A stretch of DNA of 36,237 nucleotides, from contig JAJUJF010000011.1 of assembly GCA_029265455.1 (NCBI GenBank), positions 1 through 36,237 of the forward strand, given 5' to 3'. Origin of the DNA: Paracoccaceae bacterium (GTDB lineage: Bacteria; Pseudomonadota; Alphaproteobacteria; Rhodobacterales; Rhodobacteraceae). Shown here piece after piece: positions 8,157 to 20,040 of this stretch. Positions within the stretch are counted from its first letter, which is position 1; every line of letters begins with the position of its first letter. A program made the position numbers and the translations under genes. The notes below the pieces were generated by a model that did no database searches, had not been told where the DNA came from, and saw only the letters and a list, made by a program, of their open reading frames with translations.

Positions 8157-8187
8157 TTGACAAGGCACTGCTTCCTGCTGATATAGC
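8157..8187 (+). promoter_or_regulatory. Promoter for rplU-rpmA
   Basis: A perfect TTGACA lies at 8157-8162. The -10 could be GATATA (8180-8185, 17-base spacing) or TATAGC (8182-8187, 19-base spacing). The predicted leader to the rplU ATG is about 130 bases and could carry ribosomal-protein regulation, though I recognise no known L21 binding structure. Confidence 0.6.
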
Positions 8188-8325
8188 CGCTTCTCGCGCG
8201 GTCGCCTGGCGGCGGCGCGATCATCGCTTTTGCAGCGCGCAGTCCGAGGTGGCGGAGCTCCGCCGCGAACGCCGGATCTGTCCGGGACCGCAGGACGCGG
8301 AACACGATGAAGAAGGGATACGCGC

Positions 8326-8694
8326 ATGTTCGCGGTGCTGAAGACGGGCGGCAAGCAGTACAAGGTCGCTCCGAATGACGTGCTCCGGGTCGAGAAGCTC
8401 GCCGGCGAGGCGGGTGACACGATCGAGTTCGACGAAATCCTGATGGTGGGCGGCGACGAGCTGAAGATCGGCAGCCCGCGCGTCGAGGGGGCGCTGGTGC
8501 GCGCCGAGGTGATCGAGCAGACCCGCGGCGAGAAGGTGATTTCCTTCAAGAAGCGCCGGCGCAAGCATTCGTCGCAGCGCCGCCGCGGCCATCGCCAGTA
8601 TCTGACGGTGGTGCGCATTACCGACATTCTGCCGGGCGGCGCGAAGGCCGCTGCGGCGGCCCGGGCGGAAGAGCCCGCCACGGCCGAAGCCTGA
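8326..8694 (+). CDS. rplU: 50S ribosomal protein L21
   Basis: L21 binds 23S rRNA early in large-subunit assembly. The protein opens with the family hallmark [14 protein letters not shown] and contains the basic rRNA-binding loop [18 protein letters not shown] near residues 74-91, followed by TVVRITDI. The 122-residue length exceeds the roughly 103 of E. coli because of an Ala/Glu-rich C-terminal extension, common in alphaproteobacteria. A good ribosome site (AAGGGA) precedes the ATG. It is followed 19 bases later by rpmA, the near-universal partner. Confidence 0.98.
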   Translation: MFAVLKTGGKQYKVAPNDVLRVEKLAGEAGDTIEFDEILMVGGDELKIGSPRVEGALVRAEVIEQTRGEKVISFKKRRRKHSSQRRRGHRQYLTVVRITDILPGGAKAAAAARAEEPATAEA

Positions 8695-8713
8695 GACGCA
8701 GGAGGCAAGAACC

Positions 8714-8983
8714 ATGGCACACAAGAAGGCAGGCGGTTCGTCCCGCAACGGCCGCGACAGCGCAGGCCGCCGTCTCGGCATCAAGAAGTTCGGCGGCGAG
8801 ACCGTTCGTCCCGGCAACATCCTCGTGCGTCAGCGCGGCACGCGCTGGTGGCCCGGCACGGGCGTCGGCCTCGGTCGGGATCACACGATCTTCGCGACGG
8901 CGGATGGTGTCGTGAGCTTCTCGCGCGGCTACAAGGGCCGGACCTACGTGTCCGTCCAGCCGGTGCCGGAGGCTGCCGAGTAA
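8714..8983 (+). CDS. rpmA: 50S ribosomal protein L27
   Basis: L27 lies near the peptidyl-transferase centre and its N-terminus contacts tRNA. The 89-residue protein begins [20 protein letters not shown], typical of the non-Firmicute form that lacks a cleavable leader. It also shows [15 protein letters not shown] and [17 protein letters not shown] precedes the ATG. It is co-transcribed with rplU and followed by a strong intrinsic terminator, so the L21/L27 pair is probably largely insulated from the obg run. Confidence 0.98.
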   Translation: MAHKKAGGSSRNGRDSAGRRLGIKKFGGETVRPGNILVRQRGTRWWPGTGVGLGRDHTIFATADGVVSFSRGYKGRTYVSVQPVPEAAE

Positions 8984-9015
8984 GCTCCGCCTGGCCCCGT
9001 TTCAAGCTTGATCGC

Positions 9016-9052
9016 AGGAGGCCGGCGGCGCTCGCCGGCCTCCTTTGCTTTT
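9016..9052 (+). terminator. Intrinsic terminator after rpmA
   Basis: AGGAGGCCGGCG (9016-9027) and CGCCGGCCTCCT (9033-9044) make a perfect 12-bp stem with a 5-base loop, followed by TTGCTTTT (9045-9052). It is the clearest plus-strand terminator in the window. Confidence 0.9.
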
Positions 9053-9065
9053 CATGAGGTCCGCA

Positions 9066-11769
<2,704 letters not shown>

Positions 11770-11781
11770 GGAGAGACGGAG

Positions 11782-13047
11782 ATGGACGGCGGCATGGACG
11801 TGGCGGATCTGATGCGCGAGATCGGCAGCGCGGCGCGCGAGGCGGCGCGGGTGCTTGCCGAGGCAAGCAGCGAGCGCAAGGATGCGGCGCTCCATGCGGC
11901 GGCCGACGCTCTCTGGGAGCGGCGCGACGAGATCGCGGCCGAGAATGCGCGCGACATGGAATTCGGGCGGGAGAAGGGGCTCGGGGCGGCGATGCTCGAC
12001 CGGCTCCTGCTTGATGAGGCGCGGATCAGGGGGATTGCCGACGGGCTGCGCGCCGTCGCGGCGCAGGCCGATCCGGTGGGCACGGTAATGGCCGAATGGG
12101 AGCGGCCGAACGGGCTTCACATCCGCCGGGTGCGCACGCCGATCGGTGTCATCGGCGTCATCTACGAGAGCCGGCCGAACGTCACCGCCGATGCCGGCGG
12201 CCTCTGCCTGAAGTCGGGCAATGCCGCGATCCTGCGCGGAGGTTCGGAATCCTTCCATTCGTCAAGGGCGATCCATGCCGCGCTGGCGGCCGGCCTGCGG
12301 GCGGCGGAACTGCCGGAGACGGCGATCCAGCTCGTGCCGACGCGCGATCGCGCGGCGGTGGGCGCCATGCTGACCATGACCGATTTCATCGACGTCATCG
12401 TGCCGCGCGGTGGGCGCGGCCTTGTCGAGCGGGTCCAGGCCGAGGCACGGGTGCCGGTCTTTGCCCATCTCGAGGGGATCGTGCATATCTATGTCGACAG
12501 GGCGGCCCATCTCTCCAAGGCGTCCCGCGTCATCCTCAATGCCAAGACCCGTCGTCCCGGCATCTGCGGCGCCCTCGAATGCCTGCTGATCGACCGCGCC
12601 CTGCTCGACAGGAAGGGAGCTCCGTTCATCGCCGAGCTGATCGAGGCGGGCGTGGAGGTGCGGGGCGATGCGACCCTGCAGGAGCTGCCGGGCGTCGTTC
12701 CCGCCTCCGAGACGGATTGGGGGCACGAGTATCTCGACATGATCTGCGCGGCACGGGTGGTCGATGGCGTCGATGAGGCGATCGCCCATATCCGGCGCTA
12801 CGGTTCAGGCCACACCGACTGCATCATCACCGAGGATGACGCGACGGCGGCCCGGTTCTTTGCCGGGCTCGACAGCGCGATCCTGATGCGGAACGCCTCG
12901 ACGCAGTTCGCCGATGGTGGCGAGTTCGGCATGGGGGCCGAGATCGGGATCGCCACCGGCAAGCTCCATGCCCGCGGCCCGGTCGGGGCGGAGCAGCTGA
13001 CGAGCTTCAAGTATCTCGTCGAGGGCGACGGCGCGGTCCGCGCCTGA
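11782..13047 (+). CDS. proA: Gamma-glutamyl phosphate reductase
   Basis: It reduces glutamyl 5-phosphate with NADPH to glutamate semialdehyde, the second step of proline synthesis. It is an aldehyde-dehydrogenase-fold protein of 421 residues. The catalytic cysteine lies in [13 protein letters not shown], and other family segments are [27 protein letters not shown] (nucleotide-binding region) and the C-terminal [27 protein letters not shown] and CGGAG precede the ATG, 12 bases after the proB stop. The adjacent kinase-reductase pair allows handing over of the labile phosphate. Confidence 0.98.
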   Translation: MDGGMDVADLMREIGSAAREAARVLAEASSERKDAALHAAADALWERRDEIAAENARDMEFGREKGLGAAMLDRLLLDEARIRGIADGLRAVAAQADPVGTVMAEWERPNGLHIRRVRTPIGVIGVIYESRPNVTADAGGLCLKSGNAAILRGGSESFHSSRAIHAALAAGLRAAELPETAIQLVPTRDRAAVGAMLTMTDFIDVIVPRGGRGLVERVQAEARVPVFAHLEGIVHIYVDRAAHLSKASRVILNAKTRRPGICGALECLLIDRALLDRKGAPFIAELIEAGVEVRGDATLQELPGVVPASETDWGHEYLDMICAARVVDGVDEAIAHIRRYGSGHTDCIITEDDATAARFFAGLDSAILMRNASTQFADGGEFGMGAEIGIATGKLHARGPVGAEQLTSFKYLVEGDGAVRA

Positions 13048-13159
13048 GGAGGCCCGCCGTCGCTGGCAGGTGACCCCGTCCGGAACATCGCCGTGCCGGA
13101 TGAAGCCTGCGGCTGCGGTGCGGCGTCCGTTGCGCCGCAAGGAGGATTGGCAGGAGCAA

Positions 13160-13174
13160 GGGGCTGTTCGCCCC
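13160..13174 (+). terminator. Small hairpin after proA
   Basis: GGGGC (13160-13164) and GCCCC (13170-13174) flank TGTTC, followed by GATTTCC. The stem is short and the U-run weak. A further 7-bp stem, TGCGGCG/CGCCGCA, lies just before it at 13119-13139. Either may help end the obg-proA transcript. Confidence 0.3.
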
Positions 13175-13207
13175 GATTTCCGGACGCCGCATGTCCGACA
13201 CGGCAAT

Positions 13208-13234
13208 GCGGACCGGAAGTTCTTGCCGGTCCGC
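13208..13234. terminator. Hairpin between convergent proA and the MepK-like gene
   Basis: GCGGACCGG (13208-13216) and CCGGTCCGC (13226-13234) form a perfect 9-bp stem with a 9-base loop. It lies 17 bases beyond the stop of the leftward gene. No U-tract is present on either side, so termination is plausible but unproven. Confidence 0.4.
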
Positions 13235-13250
13235 GCCGTGGAACCGCCGG

Positions 13251-13808
13251 TCAGCCGCGCCAGGTCCGGACCGGGCCGCAATCCATATGGACGAAGTTGG
13301 AGCGGTTGTAGATGCCGACGCCCCCGGCCCGGCAGGCGAGGGCTGCGCGGCTCACCTGGCTCACGTCGCGGCTGCGGAGACGGACGTCGGCTGCCATCGC
13401 GCGCATGTGGTAGGATTCCTTCGCCGCTCCCCGCAGCATCCGGTTGGTCTGCGGCGTGCGGTAGCCGGAGATCATCAGATACGGCTCGTCGGTCTCCAGC
13501 ATCCTGAGCGTCGTCGCGAGGATGTCGATGTTGCCCGGATGATACTGGCGGACGACATTGTGGCGCCAGTCGCGCATGAAGAAGCTGATCTCGGTCATCG
13601 CTTCGGGAATGTAGCGGCCGTTGGCGTAATAGACCGTGTTCAGCGACTCTCCGGTCCGCTGGTTGTACATCGCGATCTTGCGCACATCGCCCGCACCGCG
13701 CAGAAGGCCGGGTGCTTTCGCGTATACCGGCGCGGCGGCGACGGCCATGCCTGCCGCGAGTACGCCAAGGAATGACCGGCGGGATGCCTGGAATCCATCC
13801 ATGCTCAT
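13251..13808 (-). CDS. Tat-exported DUF882/YcbK (MepK-like) peptidase
   Basis: The family is M15-type zinc peptidases. E. coli MepK (YcbK) cuts peptidoglycan cross-links, including 3-3 bonds made by L,D-transpeptidases. The N-terminus has a twin-arginine signal (SRRSFLGVLAAG, ending near VYA at residue 30). The zinc ligands are visible: His134 and Asp141 in the SYHMRAMAADVR motif and His174 in NFVHMDCG. YLMISGYRTP is the typical substrate-groove segment. The 185 residues match the family. Two ATGs (13808, 13802) are possible. It is divergent from an L,D-transpeptidase gene, echoing the adjacent ycbB-ycbK pair of E. coli. The exact bond cut is inferred. Confidence 0.88.
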   Translation of the reverse strand: MSMDGFQASRRSFLGVLAAGMAVAAAPVYAKAPGLLRGAGDVRKIAMYNQRTGESLNTVYYANGRYIPEAMTEISFFMRDWRHNVVRQYHPGNIDILATTLRMLETDEPYLMISGYRTPQTNRMLRGAAKESYHMRAMAADVRLRSRDVSQVSRAALACRAGGVGIYNRSNFVHMDCGPVRTWRG

Positions 13809-13872
13809 GATCTCACTGCCTCGATATCTGCCTCGGGGCGTCTTGTTGTGGGTCTGGGCCCGGCGCCCGTGC

Positions 13873-13900
13873 GGGATACGCTGCCATGATCAACGGGCAA
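13873..13900 (-). promoter_or_regulatory. Possible promoter for the MepK-like gene
   Basis: On the minus strand TTGCCC (13900-13895) and TATCCC (13878-13873) are 16 bases apart. It is a weak match. The rest of the 270-bp divergent region (13809-14078) is less GC-rich but shows no clear rightward promoter. Confidence 0.25.
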
Positions 13901-14078
13901 TTCCAAGAAAATACTCGCATCAGCTACAGCAATATCGGCGGATTTCCGCTCATGACTCGCCGTTCCGGTCACAACCATTTTTGCTTGCCGGCAGCTGGCG
14001 ACGCAACAGCAAGCTGGTCAGATACCCGGAGCACGGGTTAGATTGCCTGCGAAATCAACGCCAGATGAGGCAGCAGAA

Positions 14079-15818
14079 GTGATAAGAACGACAGCAATGG
14101 GCCTGGTCCTCGGGGCAATGCTCGGCACCGGCGCCGTTGCTCAGGAAGGCGGGGCGCGGGGGGCGGTCCTGCCGGCGGCACCGGTGCCGGATGATGCCGC
14201 GGGGACGGTGGCGCCGAAGCCGAGATTCGTGGTGCCGGAGGTACCTCAGGTTGTACGGGGCATGCCGGAAACGGTCGACGGGGCGCCGGGACCGGCGCCG
14301 AGCCCCGAGCATGTCGCGGCGCTCGCCGATGCCGGGCCCGAGGAGCGGCGGGCGGTTCTCGCCTTCTACGAGGCGCGCGACTTTGCCCCGTTCTGGACGG
14401 AAGGCGATGCCGGGATTGCCCTCATCGAGACCCTGCGTGATGCGGGCCGGCACGGCCTGCCGGTCTCGCGCTACTCACCCGGGGAGATGGAAAGCCTTGT
14501 CGCCGGCGGTGATCCGGTGGCGGCGGAGATCGGCCTCACCCGCGCCTATCTGCGCTATGCGCGGGACATGACGGGAGGGGCAGTTGATCCGCGCGCGGTG
14601 GACGCGGAGATCAATCTCGCCCCGAAGCGGCCGGGGGACGCGGAACTGCTCGCTCTCCTGGAGGGTGCACCCGTCGCGGAAGTGCTCGCGGGGCTGGTGC
14701 CGGACACGCCTGAATACGCGGCGCTCCTTGCCGAGAGGGAGAGGCTCGAAGCGGTCGCGCAGGAAGGCGGCTGGGGCGCGAGGGTACCGGAAGGCCCTGC
14801 ACTCCGGCCCGGCGACATGTCGCCACGGGTGGCGGCGCTCCGCGCCCGGCTGCGGGCGCTCGGCTACGCGGCGCCGGGGGAGGGGGAGCGGTATGATGCG
14901 GCTCTCGCCACGGTGGTCGAGACGTTCCAGAGGGAGAACGGCCTCGTTGCGGACGGTGTTCTCGGGGCGCGGACGCTCGCGGCGCTGAACGCGAGCCCGC
15001 AGGACAGGATCGACCAGATCACCGTCGCGCTCGAGCGGATACGCTGGATGCCCGACGATCTCGGCATGCGATACGTCTGGGTCAACATTCCCGACTACAC
15101 CGTCTCGGTCTTCGAGGAGGGCGAGCGCGTCTACCACACGCGGGCGGTTGTCGGTGAGCCGGGCGAGACCCGGACGCCGGAATTCTCGGAGCGGATGACC
15201 TATCTCGTCGTCAATCCGACCTGGTACATTCCGGATTCGATCGCGAAGCGGGTCTACCTTCCGCAGTTGCGGCGCAATCCGGACGTGCTTCGCAACAACA
15301 ACATGCGGCTCTTCACGCGGGCCGGGACGGAGATTGATCCGGCGCTGGTCAACTTCGCGGCGCTTGGCGACAGTTTCCCGTTCCGCGTGCGCCAGAACCC
15401 GAGCCCCGCGAATGCGCTGGGCCGGGTGAAGTTCATGTTTCCCAACCAGTTCGCGATCTACCTCCACGACACGCCGGCGCGCGAGCTCTTCAACCGCGAC
15501 CGGCGCGCCTTCTCGAACGGCTGCGTCCGGCTCGAGGATCCGTTCGAGCTTGCATATTATCTCCTTGCGCCGCAGCTCGACGATCCCGAGACCACGTTCC
15601 GTTCCTGGGTGGAGGCCGGCGCCGAGCGGAACGTGACGCTCGAGCAGCCGATCCAGGTCCATATCGTCTATCGCACCGCCTGGGCGGATGCGGATGGCGT
15701 GCATTACCGCGCCGATGTCTATGGCCGTGACCGCAAGCTGCTCGCGGCGCTGAAGGCAGCCGATATCGAGGCGGCGGCGCGGCAGACGGTCGCCACCAGC
15801 ACCGGGAGCGCGGGATGA
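14079..15818 (+). CDS. L,D-transpeptidase of the YcbB/LdtD type
   Basis: Enzymes of this type make 3-3 cross-links between peptidoglycan stem peptides in the periplasm. From GTG 14079 the protein has 579 residues. It begins with a signal peptide (MIRTTAMGLV to VAQ at about 22), then a Pro-rich linker and an LDT scaffold region at about 75-230. A PG_binding_1 domain follows at about 248-305 (LRARLRALGYA, FQRENGLVADGVLG), and a YkuD catalytic domain from about 330 with His463 (YLHDTP) and Cys482 (SNGCVRLEDP). I chose GTG 14079 because GAGG sits eight bases upstream and it keeps the basic residue before the hydrophobic core. TTG 14043 and ATG 14097 are alternatives. It overlaps lpxD by ATGA. Confidence 0.92.
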   Translation: MIRTTAMGLVLGAMLGTGAVAQEGGARGAVLPAAPVPDDAAGTVAPKPRFVVPEVPQVVRGMPETVDGAPGPAPSPEHVAALADAGPEERRAVLAFYEARDFAPFWTEGDAGIALIETLRDAGRHGLPVSRYSPGEMESLVAGGDPVAAEIGLTRAYLRYARDMTGGAVDPRAVDAEINLAPKRPGDAELLALLEGAPVAEVLAGLVPDTPEYAALLAERERLEAVAQEGGWGARVPEGPALRPGDMSPRVAALRARLRALGYAAPGEGERYDAALATVVETFQRENGLVADGVLGARTLAALNASPQDRIDQITVALERIRWMPDDLGMRYVWVNIPDYTVSVFEEGERVYHTRAVVGEPGETRTPEFSERMTYLVVNPTWYIPDSIAKRVYLPQLRRNPDVLRNNNMRLFTRAGTEIDPALVNFAALGDSFPFRVRQNPSPANALGRVKFMFPNQFAIYLHDTPARELFNRDRRAFSNGCVRLEDPFELAYYLLAPQLDDPETTFRSWVEAGAERNVTLEQPIQVHIVYRTAWADADGVHYRADVYGRDRKLLAALKAADIEAAARQTVATSTGSAG

Positions 15819-16900
15819 CAACGATCGGAGAGCTTGCACGGGCGCTGGAAGCAGAGGCGGAAGGCGATCTGGGGATCGAGGTGCGGGGGCCGGCGGAGCC
15901 GGCGCTTGCGGGCCCCGACGAAATCGCCGTCGCCGTCGAGCCGAAATATTCCGAGGCGCTCAAGGCGGGGCGGGCGCGGGCGGCAGTCCTGTGGAAGGGC
16001 GCCGACTGGCGGGCGCTCGGCCTCGAGGCGGCGGTCTTCGTGGGCCGGCCGCGCTACGCGATCGCCGGGCTGACGCGGGTCTTCGAGCGGAAGGTCGAGA
16101 CGCCGGAAGGGGTACATCCGACCGCGATCATCGATGCCAGTGCGGAAATCGGCAAGGGTGCCTCGATCGGCCCCTATGTCGTGATCGGGCCGCGCGTGCG
16201 CCTCGGCCCGGGAGCGCGGCTGCTGCCGCATGTCACCATCGCCGAGGAGGCGGAGATCGGGCCGGAGGCGCTGCTCCACGCCGGCGTGAGGATCGGCGCG
16301 CGTGTGCGGATCGGCGCGCGGTTCATCGCCCAGCCCGGCGCGGTGATCGGCGGTGACGGTTTCTCCTTCGTGACGCCGGAGCCCGGAATGGTCGAGGAGG
16401 CGCGTGCCACCGGCATGATCAGACCCGGAGGCAAGGACGAGTATGTGCGGATCAACTCGCTCGGCGCGGTGTCGATCGGCGATGACTGCGAGGTCGGCGC
16501 CAACAGCTGCATCGACCGGGGGACGATCACCGACACGGTGGTCGGCGACGGCACCAAGATCGACAACCACGTGCAGGTCGGCCACAATGTCCGGATCGGA
16601 AGGCACTGCCTCCTGTGCGGCCATGTCGCGATCGGCGGATCGACGGTGATCGGCGACCGGGTGGTGCTGGCCGGCAAGGCCGCGATCGCGGATCATCTGA
16701 CCATCGGCTCGAACGTGGTCATCGCCGGCCATTCCGGCGTTGGCGCGAACGTGCCGCCGAACCGGATCATGATGGGCTACCCCGCCGTGCGGATGGAGCA
16801 GAACATCGAGATGTACAAGGCGTTGCGCCGCCTGCCGCGGCTCATCGCGAAGCTCGAGGCGCTCGAGAAGAAGGGGAAGGGAGAGCAGGGCGACTCCTGA
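15815..16900 (+). CDS. lpxD: UDP-3-O-acylglucosamine N-acyltransferase
   Basis: It adds the second hydroxyacyl chain from acyl-ACP in lipid A synthesis, at the cytoplasmic side of the inner membrane. An N-terminal uridine-binding domain (to about residue 100) is followed by a long left-handed beta-helix of hexapeptide repeats. The repeat region contains GGDGFSFV, SCIDRGTITDTVVG and the catalytic His257 in NHVQVGHNVRIG. A C-terminal helix ends in Lys/Glu. The 361-residue length is normal. The start overlaps the L,D-transpeptidase stop, so the two are translationally coupled. This places outer-membrane and peptidoglycan enzymes in one transcript, away from the lpxA/fabZ cluster where lpxD often lies. 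Confidence 0.96.
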   Translation: MTTIGELARALEAEAEGDLGIEVRGPAEPALAGPDEIAVAVEPKYSEALKAGRARAAVLWKGADWRALGLEAAVFVGRPRYAIAGLTRVFERKVETPEGVHPTAIIDASAEIGKGASIGPYVVIGPRVRLGPGARLLPHVTIAEEAEIGPEALLHAGVRIGARVRIGARFIAQPGAVIGGDGFSFVTPEPGMVEEARATGMIRPGGKDEYVRINSLGAVSIGDDCEVGANSCIDRGTITDTVVGDGTKIDNHVQVGHNVRIGRHCLLCGHVAIGGSTVIGDRVVLAGKAAIADHLTIGSNVVIAGHSGVGANVPPNRIMMGYPAVRMEQNIEMYKALRRLPRLIAKLEALEKKGKGEQGDS

Positions 16901-17056
16901 TGGCGGGGTGCGCGACGTGCCTGTCGCGGAGGACTGCCTTCCGTTTGCCGGCACGACGAGCGGCGCGGCCAACGCCTGTCTCGCGGAGGACCGGAGACCG
17001 CCCGGCGCCGGCATCGCTCCTGGTCGAAATCCTCCCCGAGCTGGCCCAATGCACCC

Positions 17057-17085
17057 TTGAGGCTTTGTTCCGGTAGGAGTAGGTA
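17057..17085 (+). promoter_or_regulatory. Possible ctaD promoter
   Basis: TTGAGG (17057-17062) and TAGGTA (17080-17085) are 17 bases apart, about 70 bases before the ctaD ATG. The match is moderate. The rest of the 256-bp gap 16901-17156 shows nothing else I can support. Confidence 0.3.
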
Positions 17086-17156
17086 CGAGCCAGAGTATTT
17101 CCAGAGGTCCGTGACGCATGTGCGCGGAGCCGGGCTGAGAGCGCGAGGAGACTGGC

Positions 17157-18803
17157 ATGGCCGACGCCGCCCATCCCCATGCTGGGGAACACAAGGAGAG
17201 CTTCTTCACCCGGTGGTTCATGTCGACGAACCACAAGGACATCGGCGTCCTCTATCTGATCGTTTCGGCGTTCTTCGGCCTCGTCGCGGTCGGGTTCAGC
17301 ATGTACATGCGCCTCGAGCTGATGCAGCCGGGCGTGCAGTGGATGCTGGTCGATGGCGAGCCGAACGGCCATGTCTGGAACGTGATCATCACCGCCCACG
17401 GGCTGCTGATGATGTTCTTCGTCGTCATCCCGGCGCTGTTCGGCGGTTTCGGCAACTATTTCATGCCGCTGATGCTGGGCGCGCCGGACATGGCGTTCCC
17501 GCGGATGAACAACCTCTCCTTCTGGTTCTTCGTGGCGGGCGCCTCGCTCGTGGTGCTGTCGCTCTTCATGCCGGGCGGCAACGGGATGATCGGTTCGGGC
17601 GTCGGCTGGGTTCTCTATCCGCCACTCTCCACCAATGAACCGGGCCTCGCGCTCGACCTCGCGATCTTCGGCGTCCACCTCTCCGGCGCGTCGTCGATCC
17701 TCGGCGCGATCAACATCATCACCACCTTCCTCAACATGCGCGCGCCGGGCATGACCCTCTTCAAGGTGCCGCTCTTCGCCTGGTCGGTGGTGATCACCGC
17801 CTTCATGATCCTGCTCGCGCTGCCGGTGCTGGCGGGGGCGATCACGATGCTGCTGACCGACCGCAACTTCGGGACGACCTTCTTCGACCCGGCGGGCGGC
17901 GGCGACCCGGTGCTCTACCAGCACATCCTGTGGTTCTTCGGCCACCCCGAGGTCTACATCATCATCGTGCCGGGCTTCGGCATCATCAGCCACGTGATCT
18001 CGACCTTCTCGCGCAAGCCGATCTTCGGCTACCTGCCGATGGTCTTCGCGATGATCGCGATCGCCGCGCTCGGTTTCGTGGTCTGGGCGCACCACATGTA
18101 CACCGTCGGCCTGTCGGTGACGCAGCAGTCCTACTTCATGCTGGCGACGATGGTGATCGCGGTGCCGACCGGCATCAAGGTCTTCTCGTGGATCGCGACG
18201 ATGTGGGGCGGGTCGATCGACTTCAAGACGCCGATGCTGTTCGCGATGGGCTTCCTGTTCCTGTTCACGATCGGCGGCGTCACCGGCGTCGTGCTCAGCC
18301 AGGCGCCGCTCGACCGGTTCTATCACGACACCTACTACGTGGTGGCGCATTTCCACTACGTGATGAGCCTCGGCGCGGTCTTCGCCATCTTTGCCGGCGT
18401 CTACTACTGGTTCCCGAAGATGACCGGGAAGGGCTATCCGGAATGGGCGGGCAAGCTCCAGTTCTACACGATGTTCATCGGGGCGAACCTGACCTTCTTC
18501 CCGCAGCACTTCCTCGGCCGTCAGGGCATGCCGCGCCGGTACATGGACTACCCGGACCAGTATGCGCTGTGGAACTATGTCTCGTCGCTGGGCGCCTTCC
18601 TGTCCGGCCTGTCGCTGCTGCTGTTCTTCGGCATCATGTTCTACAGCCTCCGTTCCGGCCGGCGGGTGACCGAGCCGCAGTACTGGGGGCCGCAGCCTGA
18701 CGCCACGCTCGAGTGGACGCTGCCGAACCCGCCGCCGGCGCATACGTTCGAGATCCTGCCGACTCCCGATCAGTGGGATCACCGCAGCAGGATGCAGCAC
18801 TAG
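17157..18803 (+). CDS. ctaD: Cytochrome c oxidase subunit I, aa3 type
   Basis: This is the catalytic subunit of the proton-pumping terminal oxidase, with about 12 membrane helices. Heme a ligands are His81 (TAHGLLMMF) and His400. Heme a3 is bound by His398 (VVAHFHYV). CuB ligands are His263 in FGHPEVY, cross-linked to Tyr267 in the family, plus His312 and His313 (WAHHMYT). The D-channel Asp111 ([12 protein letters not shown]), Glu265 and the K-channel Lys341 are all kept, marking an A1-type, fully pumping oxidase. GGAG precedes the ATG. Subunits II and III are not in the window; a detached ctaD is usual for Rhodobacterales. Confidence 0.98.
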   Translation: MADAAHPHAGEHKESFFTRWFMSTNHKDIGVLYLIVSAFFGLVAVGFSMYMRLELMQPGVQWMLVDGEPNGHVWNVIITAHGLLMMFFVVIPALFGGFGNYFMPLMLGAPDMAFPRMNNLSFWFFVAGASLVVLSLFMPGGNGMIGSGVGWVLYPPLSTNEPGLALDLAIFGVHLSGASSILGAINIITTFLNMRAPGMTLFKVPLFAWSVVITAFMILLALPVLAGAITMLLTDRNFGTTFFDPAGGGDPVLYQHILWFFGHPEVYIIIVPGFGIISHVISTFSRKPIFGYLPMVFAMIAIAALGFVVWAHHMYTVGLSVTQQSYFMLATMVIAVPTGIKVFSWIATMWGGSIDFKTPMLFAMGFLFLFTIGGVTGVVLSQAPLDRFYHDTYYVVAHFHYVMSLGAVFAIFAGVYYWFPKMTGKGYPEWAGKLQFYTMFIGANLTFFPQHFLGRQGMPRRYMDYPDQYALWNYVSSLGAFLSGLSLLLFFGIMFYSLRSGRRVTEPQYWGPQPDATLEWTLPNPPPAHTFEILPTPDQWDHRSRMQH

Positions 18804-18811
18804 GAGAGACC

Positions 18812-19405
18812 ATGCACCATCCGGCTGCCAGGGATGGGATGCAGAACCGGGGGGCGTCGGACGCGGTAGGCGCCGGCGCCCCTTCGCTATCGGAGCATGC
18901 GGAGAAAGGGCCGTGGCCCATGCGTGACGAGCCACCCGTGCTGGCGTTGACGCTCTGGCCGAACCGGTCGCTGAGCCCCCGGGGATTCCGCTGGTTCCTG
19001 GGGCTTCTTGCGACGGGACTTGCGCTGCCGGTGGTGCCGTTCCTCGGCTCGCCTGTCGGCTGGGTCCTGCTGCCGTTCGGCGTCGCGATGTTCCTCGCCG
19101 TCTATTTCGCCTTCCGGCGCAGCTATGCGGACGGGCGGCTGGTCGAACGGCTGCGCCTGTGGCCGGACCTGATCACGGTCGAGCGGTGGGAGCCGCGCGG
19201 CGACGTGGTGCGACGCTGGCACGCGAACCCTGTGTGGGTGCAGCTGCAGCTGTTCGACAACGCGAAGGTCGAGAAATACCTCACCCTGCGGGGGAACGGC
19301 CGCGAGATTGAACTCGGCGCCTTCCTTTCCCCGGAAGAGCGCCAGCAGCTTTATGGCGAGCTTCGTCGTGCGCTCGGAGCTGTCCGGAGCGGTGCACTGG
19401 CGTGA
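18812..19405 (+). CDS. DUF2244 membrane protein
   Basis: This 197-residue protein has two closely spaced membrane segments (GFRWFLGLLATGLALPVVPF and GWVLLPFGVAMFLAVYFAF) after a hydrophilic 50-residue N-terminus, then a soluble beta-rich C-terminal half (VQLQLFDNAKVEKYLTLRGNGREIELGAFLSPEER). This is the layout of DUF2244, whose members are often encoded near cytochrome oxidase genes. AGGAG precedes ATG 18812, eight bases after the ctaD stop, so co-transcription is very likely. A role in oxidase assembly or stability is an inference from position only. ATG 18920 (MRDEPP) is a possible shorter start. Confidence 0.85.
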   Translation: MHHPAARDGMQNRGASDAVGAGAPSLSEHAEKGPWPMRDEPPVLALTLWPNRSLSPRGFRWFLGLLATGLALPVVPFLGSPVGWVLLPFGVAMFLAVYFAFRRSYADGRLVERLRLWPDLITVERWEPRGDVVRRWHANPVWVQLQLFDNAKVEKYLTLRGNGREIELGAFLSPEERQQLYGELRRALGAVRSGALA

Positions 19406-19471
19406 ACCGCTGCCATGCGCTAGTGGATTGGCTGCGACGATGAAGTCGCAGGATCCCGAGTGAGGCATGGT

Positions 19472-20026
19472 ATGCGCAAGATTTTGTTGGTAGTTTCCTT
19501 GATGGCGGGTTTCGCTGTTCCCGCTGGGGCGGACGAGTTCGAGGAGGCGGTCGAAGGCGCACTCGATGCCTACCGGAAGGGTGAGGTGTCCACCGCCCGT
19601 GACGATCTCACCTACGCGATCGGACTGCTCAACCAGCTGAAGGCCGAGGAGCTTGCCGGGTTCCTGCCCGAGCCGCTCGAGGGCTGGACGCGTGAACTCG
19701 AAGAGGCGGCGAGCACCGGCATGGCGATGTTCGGTGGCGGCACCGGAGCATCGGCCAGCTACAGCCGGGGCGATGAGGAATTCACCCTGACGCTGATGGC
19801 CGACTCGCCGATGATATCGGGAATGGCGGCAATGTTCTCGGGCATGGCATCGATGGCGGGCAGCCAGAGCCTGCGCATCCAGCGCCAGCAGTTCGCGATC
19901 AGCGACGGCGAGATCAGCGGCGTCATCGACGGACGGATCCTCGTGCAGGCGGAGGGTACCGCCTCCACCGCGGACATGCAGGCCCATATCGAGGCAATGG
20001 ATCTGAGTGCGCTTGCCGATTACTGA
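19472..20026 (+). CDS. Exported protein of unknown function
   Basis: ATG 19472 follows GAGG and opens a clear signal peptide (MRKILLVVSLMAGFAVPAGA, cleavage before D21). The mature part of about 164 residues begins acidic and helical (EEAVEGALDAYRKGEVSTARDDLTYAIGLLNQLKAEE arranged as a tetratricopeptide-like hairpin). It is followed by LPEPLEGWTRE, a Met/Gly-rich stretch around MAAMFSGMASMAG, and a beta-rich end with ISGVIDGRILVQAEG. I do not know a named domain. Similar small exported proteins seem to occur in other proteobacteria, but I cannot verify this. It lies 66 bases after the DUF2244 gene and could share the ctaD transcript. Confidence 0.75.
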   Translation: MRKILLVVSLMAGFAVPAGADEFEEAVEGALDAYRKGEVSTARDDLTYAIGLLNQLKAEELAGFLPEPLEGWTRELEEAASTGMAMFGGGTGASASYSRGDEEFTLTLMADSPMISGMAAMFSGMASMAGSQSLRIQRQQFAISDGEISGVIDGRILVQAEGTASTADMQAHIEAMDLSALADY

Positions 20027-20040
20027 ACACTGAACCGGCC

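Noticed and set aside
16842..18935. A 697-codon minus-strand open frame opposite ctaD
   Set aside because: It is a mirror of a perfectly conserved oxidase gene, with repetitive His/Glu/Arg composition and no ribosome site.
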